Of a stretch of DNA of 64,000 bases, positions 43,331 through 53,476 are shown one piece after another. Both the position numbers and the translations under genes were made by a program. Positions within the stretch are counted from its first letter, which is position 1. Each line of letters opens with the position of its first letter. The DNA is from Trichomonas vaginalis G3. Taxonomy: Eukaryota > Parabasalia > Trichomonadida > Trichomonadidae. The notes under the pieces are model-generated. The model ran no database searches, was not told where the DNA came from, and saw only the letters and a list, made by a program, of their open reading frames with translations. The stretch lies in assembly GCF_026262505.1 (NCBI RefSeq), contig NC_067206.1:24629896-24693895 (forward strand), in the 5' to 3' direction.

Positions 43331-45098
43331 TTATATGTCATAATAGAACCCATGTGGACCAAGCTTTACTTTCTTCCTGACTGAGTTTTTAACTCTTCTT
43401 TTTCCTTCATTGCCCTCTGCTTGAAGTTGTTGCATCTTTGCATTATGTTCATCTAGTATGTTGCAAATTTCCCATGTCCTTTTTGCCTTTTGGCTCTGGT
43501 CGCCCATCTCAGGTAACCTATATCCTAGAAAGAGTTTGTCATAGTTTGTATTTGAGTCTTTGCGTATTGTTTGCATGACTCTTTCCTGAGTTTCCGGTTC
43601 AAGCTCTTCAAACAGTGCCTGTCCATATGGAATAAGCTCGTTTCCAAATATATGTTTTTGTAGCCATTCTGGTTTTCTTTCCATGTTACCAACTATATCT
43701 TTTGTGAATGGGAAAGCTTTTACCCAATCTTTCAGTCTTGCGTCGTTTATTTCTGTAGTTGGTTTTATTTTGTCAAGGAACATGTTTTTCAATACTAACA
43801 TTTCATTTGGTACTGTCCATTTGAGTTTTCTTAAATATTCATCCCTTCTCGATTCATCGCCTGCAAAGTAAGTTTTTATGACATTTTGTAAACTTTCGTT
43901 TGCAAGGTCATGTACAATAGGTTCTCTTCCTTCTCCCTCCCTAACTTTCTTTCTAAACTCTTCACCAAATATACCATCTTTATGGTTCTGTGTAGTTCTT
44001 TGAGATAAATGTTTTAGAACGTCAGTGTTATATTTCCATCAGCCATGTTCATTTCATACTGTCCAAAATATCTGCATCTTTCATATCTTTCAATGGCATT
44101 AAAGCCGCGCTGAAAATACCAGCTATATCTGGTTCACCATTGACTTCCATTGCGTCTACAACTTCTTGGAATTGTGGTTGTAAGTTTATGAACCACCTAT
44201 CCGGGTTAGCTTTATGACCCCATCTCATTGTAGTTCCATCGTCTGCAGAAACAAAAGTAGGTTTGTTTCCATCTTGGTTAGGTTCTGAATGAACTTTAAA
44301 CAATGTTTCATTTCTATATGTTTTCTTGAAATTTAACCTTTTATTTTCACCGAGTTCATCCGAAGATTGAACGTTAAATGCTCGTAAGTAAAAAGGGTTG
44401 TTGTATTTGTGTACATTTTCTTTCAGTACTTCCATTCTATGCTGAATATTTTCATCTGGTGTTGGAGTCTTTTGTATGTCGGCAAACATTTTTCGATATT
44501 CTTCTACTATGTCAGCCGAATTTTTTTTAGACTCTTGGAAATATTCCATATTCTCCGCATACTCTTGTTGAGGGTCAAGATTTTTCGGCTGTTCCAAATC
44601 TTCATCTAGTTCTGTGAAGTTAGTTTCCAAAGGAAGGACTTGTTCGTTTCCTTCAGGCTCTTCTAGCTGTTGTTGCTGAACTATTTCTTCCATGTCTGGT
44701 TGTATCTGAACTTCTTCCTGTGGAGTTTCTTGTACCTCATCTGCTGGCATTTCATATATTCCGAGACCGTTTTCAACAATTTCCCTATCTACGTCATCCG
44801 CATTCATAAGCTTTTGTTCTTTCGTTCCGTCTCTATTTTTTACGCGTTTCATGACGAAAGTTGAATTGTCATTTAGCTCTGACATCAAATATCTCGGAGT
44901 AAATTCATCCATGTCATTTGGATGATATGCTATTAAATCATATCCCTTAGCGAGCTTGTATTTTCCAGGTTTGAGATTATATCCGTTTTGGTGCTGAGCC
45001 ATAAAGCTAAATAGGTTCGGGTCAGTATTTCCATCCTTGAACTTTCCAATAGCTTCTTTATATCTGTCACTAAAGTCAACAGTATCTGGGAAACCCAC
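43331..45098 (-). pseudogene. Polinton large acidic structural-type protein, broken copy
   Basis: Two open stretches make up this region. One includes a Glu/Gln-rich acidic part (VQIQPDMEEIVQQQQLEEPE) and then a compact domain (MRWGHKANPDRWFINLQPQF). The other has GNELIPYGQALFEELEPETQ and ends GPHGFYYDI. It is kept in copy C at 58680-60478 in the same order, between the coiled-coil and major capsid genes. It looks broken, with about one or two breaks. I do not recognise the family; a protease could not be identified in it. Confidence 0.5.
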
Positions 45099-46558
45099 TC
45101 TTCTTTAAGCATTTTTAAGAATTCTTGGTTTCCTTGTTCTCTACTTCTTTTATGTCCTTGCTCTGTTTGTGGTTGTTGTTGTGCAGGGTTTTGAACTGTT
45201 GGTTGTGCTGGATTTTGAACTGTTGGTTGTTGTGTTGGTTGTTGTTGTTGTTGTTGTTGTGCAGGGTTTTGAACTGTTGGTTGTTGTGTTGGTTTTGGTG
45301 CATGCCTGTGTCTGTGTCCATGTGACGATGTAAATGTTCTAGGTAGTCCTGGTGCAGGTGCTTCTCTTGGAGGGTTTGGTGGTATATAAGTTCCACCAGC
45401 TGGCACATATGTTCCATCTGCAGCGTAATGTCCTACCTGACTTTTCGTTCTTAAGAAAGCATTTACTAGGTCTGTTTTGGTCTGTTGTAACTCTTTTTCT
45501 TGACTTTTCACAACAGTTGCTCTAACGGCGTCATAGGCACTTTGAACTGCCTGTCTCGTTGCTGCATCTGTTATTTTCGTCATATTTTGTGCTACTTCTC
45601 TTAACTCGTTGTCGAAACCTTCAGACTTCAGTTTCTTTCCAGATGAGAAGTCGTTCACTTGTTTCACCTTACTATGAAGAGCTTCGAAGGCGTTCTTAAA
45701 GTCAGCATTTGTTAAAGCTTCATTTGAACTGTCTTCATCCGCTTGTATTTTTGTCCTTATTGACCCTATAAGTTGGGCTGCTTTAGCGTTGGCTTGGGCA
45801 TCTAACCAGTCATTGTTGGCTTTTATATATTCTGCGCTTTTCATTGCCTTTTGCATAGCCGCGTCGTTATTTTTACTTTCTTGTGCTAAGTTTTCATACT
45901 GTACGGTTTGGTTTTGCAACTGTAAAAGTTTTTCTGCCTTTACATTTGCTTCAACTTCTTTTTTATACTCATCGCTATCCATATATGTCTTCAGGGCTTT
46001 TTGTTTTATCTCTTCATCTTTCAGTATTTTATATTGAGTAGTATGGTTTTTCAAATTTATAACATCTTGTTCCATTTTTGCTACTTCTGTTGCTTTTTCT
46101 GACACTTTTTTCGCATATTCCTCTGTACTTAGTTCTTTCAGTTGTTCTTCTTTCTTCTTTTTCTCTACGTTTAACTCATTGAGTTTCTTTGTGTGTCTGT
46201 CATATTCTAGTTTCTTTTCGTTTTCACTTATTTGCTTCTGTATGTCTATGTTTGACTTTTTGACATCTGCTATTTGATTTTTGAGTGAACTCAAATTCAT
46301 TTGACTTTGAGGGTTATAGGCTGTTCCGTCTGCAGCTCCACCATAGCCTGCCATTTTCGCTAAAAGTGCCGCTCTTAAACCTCCACTCTGTGCACCAATG
46401 ACTCGGTTTAAAAGCATAGGATTGCTTGACATTTGTTGCAACATAGTGGGGTCATTCAGCATTTGTTGTTGCAACTGTTGTTGTGGTGTTAGTCTTACTA
46501 TTGGATGTTTCAATGCTCTCTTCCTCTTACGTATATTCTTACGTAGCTTACGTGGCAT
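44933..46558 (-). CDS. Polinton large coiled-coil protein with basic N-terminus
   Basis: A 541-residue frame. It has a strongly basic start (MPRKLRKNIRKRKRALKHP), a Gln/Met-rich segment and a glycine patch (LLAKMAGYGGAADGTAYN). A long coiled coil follows (about residues 90-340, for example KKLNELNVEKKKKEEQLKEL). A Pro/Gln-rich tail with QPTVQNPAQ repeats ends the conserved part. It could be a core or scaffold protein that binds DNA through its basic start. The closest relative is 57209-58672 in copy C. The last part overlaps the acidic protein's start, and the true end is uncertain. Confidence 0.55.
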   Translation of the reverse strand: MPRKLRKNIRKRKRALKHPIVRLTPQQQLQQQMLNDPTMLQQMSSNPMLLNRVIGAQSGGLRAALLAKMAGYGGAADGTAYNPQSQMNLSSLKNQIADVKKSNIDIQKQISENEKKLEYDRHTKKLNELNVEKKKKEEQLKELSTEEYAKKVSEKATEVAKMEQDVINLKNHTTQYKILKDEEIKQKALKTYMDSDEYKKEVEANVKAEKLLQLQNQTVQYENLAQESKNNDAAMQKAMKSAEYIKANNDWLDAQANAKAAQLIGSIRTKIQADEDSSNEALTNADFKNAFEALHSKVKQVNDFSSGKKLKSEGFDNELREVAQNMTKITDAATRQAVQSAYDAVRATVVKSQEKELQQTKTDLVNAFLRTKSQVGHYAADGTYVPAGGTYIPPNPPREAPAPGLPRTFTSSHGHRHRHAPKPTQQPTVQNPAQQQQQQQPTQQPTVQNPAQPTVQNPAQQQPQTEQGHKRSREQGNQEFLKMLKEEWVSQILLTLVTDIKKLLESSRMEILTRTYLALWLSTKTDIISNLENTSSLRDMI

Positions 46559-46599
46559 TTTAAGTGAAGTTAAAAAGCGGTTTTTGACAGATGTTTTGT

Positions 46600-47790
46600 A
46601 AAGACTTCTTCGTAAAGACTTTGTTGAGATTTCTTCGTAAATGTTTTGTCAAGACTTCTTCATAAAGACTTTGTTGAGATTTCTTCATAAAGACTTTGTC
46701 AAGACTTCTTCTTCGTAAATGAGTGTAAATGACCCAAAAATAATGTTTATGTTAGAATGTTAGATCTAACCTCTTTTCTAACATGTTTTCTAACATGGTC
46801 TAAAACATACAAAACTCATGAAATTTCATACGGAATTCAATAAAAATAATGTTTATGTTAGAATGTTAGATCTAACATGTTTTCTAACATGTTTTCTAAC
46901 ATCGTAGAAAACTCATGAATTTCTTCGTAAAGACTTTGTTAAGACTTCTTCATCTAATTTCTCATGAACTTTCTTGTCTATGTTTTGTTAAGATTTCTTC
47001 GTAAAGACTTTGTTAAGACTTCTTCATCTAATTTCTCATGAACTTTCTTGTCTATGTTTTGTTAAGATTTCATCGTAAAGACTTTGTTGAGACTTCTTCA
47101 TCTAATTTCTCATGAACTTTCTTGTCTATGTTTTGTTAAGATTTCATCGTAAAGACTTTGTTGAGATTTCTTCGTAAATGACCCTAGTAGTATATTTTTG
47201 GTGTAAATTTCATGAAAATTCACGATGTTAGAAAACATGTTAGAAAAGGTGTTAGATCTAACATTCTAACATAAACATTATTTTTGGTGTAAATTTCATG
47301 AAAATTCAAGAGGTGAGAAAACAGGTGAGAAAAGAGGTGACATCTCACCTCTTCACCTAAATTATATTTTTGGGTCATTTACGCTCATTACGAAGAAGTC
47401 TTGACAAAACATTTACGAAGAAGTCTTGACAAAACATTTACGAAGAAGTCTTGACAAAACATTTACGATGAAGAAGTCTTGACAAAACATTTACGATGAA
47501 GAAGTCTTGACAAAACATATACGATGAAGTCTTGACAAAACATATACGATGAAATTCATGAGTTTTCTACGATGTTAGAAAACATGTTAGAAAAGGTGTT
47601 AGATCTAACATTCTAACATAAACATTATTTTTGTCTGATTTTACGAAGAAGTCTTGACAAAACATTTACGATGAAGAAGTCTTGACAAAACATTTACGAA
47701 GAAGTCTTGACAAAACATTTACGATGAAGAAGTCTTGACAAAACATTTACGAAGAAGAAGTCTTGACAAAACATTTACGAAGAAGTCTTG
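46600..47790. repeat. Right subterminal repeat arrays of Polinton B, two opposing orientations
   Basis: From about 46600 to 47180, units of AAGACTTCTTCGTAAA / TTTGTTGAGATTTC run forward. From about 47390 to 47800 the reverse complement, GAAGTCTTGACAAAACATTT, runs in tandem. The forward side contains three 38-bp antisense copies of a KilA-N gene 1 segment (46945-46982, 47019-47056, 47093-47130). The palindrome TGTTAGATCTAACA recurs at 46864, 47250 and 47597, with a variant at 46759. There is no gene. Confidence 0.8.
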
Positions 47791-47803
47791 ACAAAACATC
47801 CTC

Positions 47804-47862
47804 AGGGCTAGAAGGCACGAAGTGCCTGGAAGCCCCACTACTTTTTTTTTTTTTTTTTTTTT
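47804..47862. repeat. Right terminal repeat tip of Polinton B
   Basis: The inner hairpin GGCAC-GAA-GTGCC (47814-47826) lies within an outer stem (AGGGCT...AGCCCC). It is followed by ACTAC and poly-T to 47862. It is the inverted match of 23694-23754 with a few differences. GCTGGA (47863-47868) follows as the target duplication. Confidence 0.88.
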
Positions 47863-47868
47863 GCTGGA

Positions 47869-48761
47869 TATCTCGCTAAATCTGACATTTGTAAAGTTTC
47901 AAATCTGATATTTGTAAAGTTTCAAATCTGACAGTTTGTAAAGGGTCCGAGTTGTCAGATTCGACATTGGCGCCAAAATAAAAAAAGTGCCATTATCTCA
48001 TGGTGGACCACAGCTGGGGTCGCCGCCGACTATCCACTTGCTGGGATGCTACGCAGCCTTTGATCTGGCCAATCATAGTGCTGCTCCATCCACATCAGCA
48101 AGTGATTTCGGCGGGAGATCTCCAATCGGTCTTCCATGAGGGTTACGCAAGCCAGAAGCACAATAACTATGCAGCCTAGCTGCTAGGATAGCGTAGCTAG
48201 GCTGCGTAGTTATTTTGCTTCTGGCGATATTAGTAATACGTTATTGCCCTCGTTGGCTATAGTACTACTCCCTTAACCTCCGAGGGTTAGGGGAGTAAAT
48301 TTGCTCGAAATGGGCAATGTTCATTACGAAATCTCTCATTCGATGAGAGACTTCGTAATGAGCATTGCCTTAAAGTACTCTTACTACTCTTTCCTGGTCC
48401 CAAAAGGTCTAGGATTCTGTAATTAATCGAATAGGACAGAGTTTTTCCGAAGTCTCTCATTTGATGAGAGGCCTCGGAAAAACTCTGTCCTAGTGTAATG
48501 TAGTTGTGGTTCTTGGCCAACAAAGAGCGAGAGAAGATGTCTGTAATTCGTTTATGCTGAAGTTTTCTGGATTTCCTTCCTCATCTGAGAGAAATTCAGA
48601 AAACTTCAGCATAAGTTAATGCAGATGTGATTCTCTGGCTCTTTGTCGGCCAGAGAATGATTAAAAAGTTTGTTGGGTGAGTAGGCTCGATGCATGCCTA
48701 CTCACTGCAAATATACGTTATTTTTTTATTTCATATGAAAAAATAGTTTTTCATTTTTATA
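47869..48761. repeat. Left foldback arm with eight stacked hairpins
   Basis: Hairpins inside this arm: 9-bp ends CACTTGCTG/CAGCAAGTG around 48030-48105; 48151-48225 (arms ~31 bp, core GCAGCCTAGCT); 48268-48295 (CTCCCTTAACC); 48312-48369; 48433-48491; 48552-48614; 48630-48658 (ATTCTCTGGC); 48677-48705 (GTGAGTAGGC). The 48312 and 48433 hairpins share a centre of the form CTCTCATT(C/T)GATGAGAG but have unrelated outer stems. Confidence 0.82.
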
Positions 48762-49395
48762 ATGCATTATGCTTTATTACTTAATAAATAGTCTATTTTT
48801 CTTATTTCAATGAGATTTCTCATGTTTCAATATTTTCTCATTTATCAATCTTGATCAAAACTCAAAAATAAGCAGATCTCCCAATAGATTACATAAAATA
48901 ACTCATATCTATAATATTAAAATATTCGAAAAATCTCCAAAAAATTCACGGTTCGAAAATTTCGAAATCAAAAAGTACATTTTTCGCGGAGAAAAAAAGA
49001 AAAACGAATTTTTTTTGGAATTTTGGGGAGAAAGAATATTCTTTAACTCCTCATATAGTGCATATTTTCGCGTTCTGAGAGCGGAAAATGCATTTTTTGA
49101 ATGCGAAGATTCCGAATCACACGGAAAATTAGGTTTTAATAAGAAAATAAACGATTTATGAAGTAGTAAAACATATAGTGTTGCATGCTAAGATCAGTCA
49201 TAATGTAAACCTCTCAATTTTATTGTCGTGGGAAGTATCTCAATTCCTTCAAAAAAATTGAAAAACTATTTAATTTTAAAAATATAATACTTTTAATTAG
49301 TTAATTAATTGGAGATATTTTTTAAAAATCACTTTTGATAATACTTTTGAGAACTTTAATTAAAAAAATATATTCAAAAATATCCAGGATATCAA

Positions 49396-49458
49396 GAGGG
49401 AATTGTTCCTTATGAGGTATATAGTTATGATGTATACCTCATAAGGAACAATTCCCTC
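49396..49458. repeat. 26-bp-arm hairpin in the foldback centre
   Basis: GAGGGAATTGTTCCTTATGA and the following bases pair exactly with their inverted copy ending at 49458, around a short AT loop. It is the only strong hairpin in the 1.1-kb central part, which otherwise is AT-rich and without a gene. Confidence 0.8.
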
Positions 49459-49884
49459 CTTAAAATCGTAGACATTTTTATACTTATTAATCAACCATTC
49501 AAAATCATATTCCTCTGAAAAGTTATTTTATTAAAAATTTAGAATTTTAATAAATATAGAGTATGAATTTCATACAATACCTATATATTTTCAATAATGG
49601 AATTTGAAAACCATTCTCAAAAGTTCTCAGAAAACCTTTTTTTCATTAATTTTAAGAAATCTGAGTATTAAATTAAGTGATAAATTCGTTTGACACTACT
49701 TTAATTTTTAAATTCAAAAAATTATATGTGCTTCTTAAAATGACTCAAAAAAATTTTATTATAAAATAATATATAATATTAAAAATCCCACAACATTTTT
49801 TTACTTTACATAATCGTACTTCCTCGACGATTAATTTCCACTCAATTTCTATCGTTGACCGAACTTAGCATGCAACAATAGTAG

Positions 49885-50786
49885 TATAAAAATGAAAAAC
49901 TATTTTTTCATATGAAATAAAAAATAACGTATATTTGCAGTGAGTAGGCATGCATCGAGCCTACTCACCCAACAAACTTTTTAATCATTCTCTGGCCGAC
50001 AAAGAGCCAGAGAATCACATCTGCATTAACTTATGCTGAAGTTTTCTGAATTTCTCTCAGATGAGGAAGGAAATCCAGAAAACTTCAGCATAAACGAATT
50101 ACAGACATCTTCTCTCGCTCTTTGTTGGCCAAGAACCACAACTACATTACACTAGGACAGAGTTTTTCCGAGGCCTCTCATCAAATGAGAGACTTCGGAA
50201 AAACTCTGTCCTATTCGATTAATTACAGAATCCTAGACCTTTTGGGACCAGGAAAGAGTAGTAAGAGTACTTTAAGGCAATGCTCATTACGAAGTCTCTC
50301 ATCGAATGAGAGATTTCGTAATGAACATTGCCCATTTCGAGCAAATTTACTCCCCTAACCCTCGGAGGTTAAGGGAGTAGTACTATAGCCAACGAGGGCA
50401 ATAACGTATTACTAATATCGCCAGAAGCAAAATAACTACGCAGCCTAGCTACGCTATCCTAGCAGCTAGGCTGCATAGTTATTGTGCTTCTGGCTTGCGT
50501 AACCCTCATGGAAGACCGATTGGAGATCTCCCGCCGAAATCACTTGCTGATGTGGATGGAGCAGCACTATGATTGGCCAGATCAAAGGCTGCGTAGCATC
50601 CCAGCAAGTGGATAGTCGGTGGCGACCCCAGCTGTGGTCCACCATGAGATAATGGCACTTTTTTTATTTTGGCGCCAATGTCGAATCTGACAACTCGGAC
50701 CCTTTACAAACTGTCAGATTTGAAACTTTACAAATATCAGATTTGAAACTTTACAAATGTCAGATTTAGCGAGATTTCCAGCACTC
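49885..50786. repeat. Right foldback arm (inverted copy of left arm)
   Basis: This is the mirror of 47869-48761 with only scattered differences. It contains the same eight hairpins in reverse order and ends in the tip TCCAGCACTC at 50777-50786. Confidence 0.85.
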
Positions 50787-52310
50787 ATTGATATAAAACT
50801 TCTTTTCAAATTTTTTTTGACTTCAACAGCTTAAAACTCAAATTCCTAAGATAATAAGTTAATACTTTTGGTTCGTTTAACAGCAGGTCTGAGGTCTGTT
50901 AAAAATGCAACAAAAGTGTGATTCTCATGCTTACTATTAATTTTGATTTTAATATCGAACAGCATTTGAATCAAAAATCAACGTATTCATTTGGTAATAA
51001 GGCCTGAAAAAAGCTTTTACAAATCTCCATATAATACATAATATGGGTGTTATAAATTTTTGATATTAAAATAAAGATATATTGTGTTTGTTGGAAGGTA
51101 TCAGAAAGTGGTAAGACACAACTAAATGAGTTATTTCAAATTTTGCTACTTCTTCTGACAATTTCTATAAACCCTCGATATTATGAAATAAATCATTTTC
51201 TTAAATTATGACGATTGATCCAAAAGGGAATATGCATTACATTAATATACGATGGATCGTAATTAAACGTGAATCCTCTGAAGACGATGTTTATTTTTCT
51301 AAAAAAAAAGAAAGAGTTAGTATAGATTGTGAAAAATTCTACTTCTAAGTAATGCTATATTTCATAATCAAAGAGGTTTAACACAAATCTCAAATGGATA
51401 TTGTTTATTTTTAAGACAAAGAATTGAACTTCAATAAAGTCAATCGTTTTTTGCTAAAAATTTACCCTTTTCCTATGTCAGAAAGGTGAGAAAAACAAAA
51501 AATCTCTGATATTGGGAATATAGATTGTTCATTTAATGAGCATTCTAAATATCATAAAAATAAACATATTTTGTAAGCTGTCAAATTCTAGGAGAACAAA
51601 AAAAATCCATATTATATGAAAAATTAATTTGTTATTAGATGCTAATTTTATTTAACAAGAAATAAAAGAAAAATTGTAAGCCCGCCAAAAAGTGTAAACT
51701 ATTCAAAAAATTTGACATTCAATGAGGATAAAAAAGTTAAATTTAAAGCATAAAAAAGGATTTTATTCCTATAACAACCATATAAGTAGATATAATACAT
51801 AATCAACATACTTGTGGTGTATGTTCTGAGTCTTGAACTCGGCTTGGAGACTGAGAAACAGTGAATTAATCTTCCAATCGTATCGATCTTTTTCGCTCTT
51901 CTGTACTTCTTTAGCTGGTCTTGTCTTCTACTTGCTTTCCTATCACTTTCTTGTGTTTCGGTCTTTCTTCAGGTCTTCCTTTTCGTAATCTGTTTCAATT
52001 TCCTTTCTGTCTTCACTTAAGTAATGGTTTGTGAGTTGTTTAGATATTATCTTGTATATGTGTAGCCGTTTGGTATGTTCTTATTGCGCATTTATGCTTG
52101 ATTTGTTGAAAGATTTGGTAATATTAGATAAAGTTTTTGTTTTTCGTGTGTTTTTTGCATCTGTGTGGTTAGTGCTTCATTGAGGTATCGATGTTTCTTA
52201 CTATCTTGCGTTGATGCTACTCCAAAAAAAATTCCAAATCAATAAAATGATACCAAAAATGTGAAGTGGTGAAGGCCAAAGAATAAAATTTTAAATTTTT
52301 TTAGCGGTTA

Positions 52311-52459
52311 TTAAGGGTGCCCTATAGACGATAGACCACCCTCAGAAAAGCACTTTTAAGGCTATTATATTGAGAACTAGAATCCGGATAATCCATTCAT
52401 TCGAGTTCTAATAAGGTTAATTTTGTGATGTTTACATTATCGTTATCGGGCACCCTTAA
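52311..52459. mobile_element. 149-bp MITE with TTAAGGGTGCCC termini
   Basis: The left end TTAAGGGTGCCC at 52311 is matched by inverted GGGCACCCTTAA at 52448-52459. A further imperfect inner match (ATAGACGATA / TTATCGTTAT) continues the repeat. There is no coding frame. The first nine bases, TTAAGGGTG, equal those of the 527-bp MITE at 23136, but the rest differs, so it is a second family with related termini. Confidence 0.72.
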
Positions 52460-52967
52460 AAAATTTTGTAAAAAATTAGTATAAATTGATTTTTTAACCG
52501 GAAAAGTTTGACTTAAGCATAAAAGAAATCTGCCAATAGGTTTTAATTTATCTAAAACACTATTATTTAGTACAAAAAGCTAATAACAAATTTGAAATTA
52601 AATTTAAAAAATTTAACATTGATTTACATGAAACCATATAGATTATATTTAAAACCAATACGCAATTGCAAAAAATTATATAAGGTATCCTGGATCATTA
52701 TATGGGGTTAAAATTCAGATCGAAAAAATGTAATTAAATCGGAAACGTTATAAAACAATCATATCAATAAGATGTAAAAAGAATAGGTAAATAAATAATT
52801 ATATAAACAATTGTTTAATCCACTTCAAAAAGGTAAAAATTACAATAATTTATAAAAATCTCGTGTCTGCTAAGTTTGAGATCTTGGAGTATTAAATATT
52901 ATCGTTGGTAATATGCTTAACTCGAAGTTTTTTGATTTTGTTAATTTTAATATAAAATTTGAATCAA

Positions 52968-53051
52968 GAGTTTCATTTTCGAACAGCTACTACAAAAATG
53001 ACCTTTTTCCATGGGAAAAGGTCATTTCTGTCGTTGCTGCTCGAAAACTCT
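52968..53051. repeat. Long imperfect hairpin centred on CCATGG
   Basis: GAGTTTCATTTTCGAACAGC... pairs with ...GCTGCTCGAAAACTC, with an inner perfect stem AAATGACCTTTT/AAAAGGTCATTT. The arms are about 38 bases with a few mismatches and bulges. It resembles a tiny MITE or a small-RNA precursor. No flanking duplication is evident. Confidence 0.65.
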
Positions 53052-53476
53052 GGTTTTGTATTTCAAAATTTCAACTACCAACATAAATCAAGATCTGATG
53101 TTAGGAGTAATATTTGTTTCGGGAACAAGAGGTGTGTTGCTGATTTGAAAGGAAATTCTTGAGTTTTTGTGAAATTATCTAAATTATTTCTCCGAAGTTT
53201 CTTGAATAACCATATGAATTAGTACCATTTTGGATGCTGATTCATTAGCTTGAAGGACAAGTAAGGACCTTAAAGAAGTCCAGCGCCTTAAGCTCATTTG
53301 ACATTTAGGTGTCAGAAATGTGCGCTTTTATGGACGGGGGTATACCCAAGTCTACCAGATTTGCCAAATTTTGAGGGGAAAAAACCGAAATTCTAGGAGG
53401 CAGATTTTTTTATAGGAAAAAACGATCGACTTTAGATATTATTTTTTAATATTTTATCATTACCTATAATTATTCT

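Larger units (their letters stand above)
23694..47862. mobile_element. Polinton/Maverick copy B, tip to tip (24.2 kb)
   Basis: Both tips are present, with poly-A at the left, poly-T at the right and inverted terminal repeats with a hairpin. The element is flanked by the 6-bp duplication GCTGGA, as known for Polintons. It carries a methyltransferase, tail-fibre-like protein, integrase, DNA polymerase B, KilA-N genes, packaging ATPase, SF3 helicase, minor and major capsid candidates and unknown genes. It looks structurally complete but coding-broken, with about ten breaks, mostly right of 29.8 kb. The closeness to copies A and C points to a young insertion. It sits inside the left tip of a MULE-like foldback. 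Confidence 0.93.
47869..50786. mobile_element. MULE-like foldback transposon (left tip at 23684-23693)
   Basis: Two inverted arms of ~900 bp (47869-48761 plus the detached tip, and 49885-50786) flank a 1.1-kb AT-rich centre with no gene. The tips read GAGTGCTGGA then ATCTCGCTAAATCTGACA on both sides. The subterminal part has three ~23-bp units containing TCTGA(C/T)A(T/G)TTTGTAAAG. The 10-bp duplication ATTGATATAA (23674-23683 and 50787-50796) is of the 9-10-bp length known for Mutator-like elements. No transposase is present, so it is non-autonomous. Both arms contain an identical 78-codon frame, so they are nearly identical and probably recent or homogenised. Confidence 0.82.
50797..53476. 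other. 2.7-kb gene-free host gap
   Basis: No credible gene is seen. It holds a 149-bp MITE at 52311-52459 and a long hairpin at 52968-53051. A slightly less AT-rich stretch at about 51800-52100 has coding-like texture on the minus strand but no sustained frame. Remaining DNA is AT-rich. Confidence 0.6.

Noticed and set aside
45115-45417. Gln/His/Asn-rich frame inside the coiled-coil gene
   Set aside because: It is a shadow of the Pro/Gln repeat tail of the coiled-coil protein in another frame.
43331-46558. Adenovirus-type cysteine protease expected in Polintons
   Set aside because: I looked for a His...Asp...Gln...Cys pattern in the unassigned Polinton proteins and could not place it convincingly.
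48287-48523. 78-codon frame repeated identically at 50122-50358
   Set aside because: It lies wholly inside the nested hairpins of the foldback arms. The frame is a by-product of inverted repeats and the protein has no domain character.
51800-52100. Possible decayed gene on the minus strand (Lys/Arg/Glu-rich texture)
   Set aside because: No frame is sustained and no motif recognised, so it is left as gap sequence.
52959-53162. 67-codon frame
   Set aside because: It spans the long hairpin at 52968-53051; no independent support.
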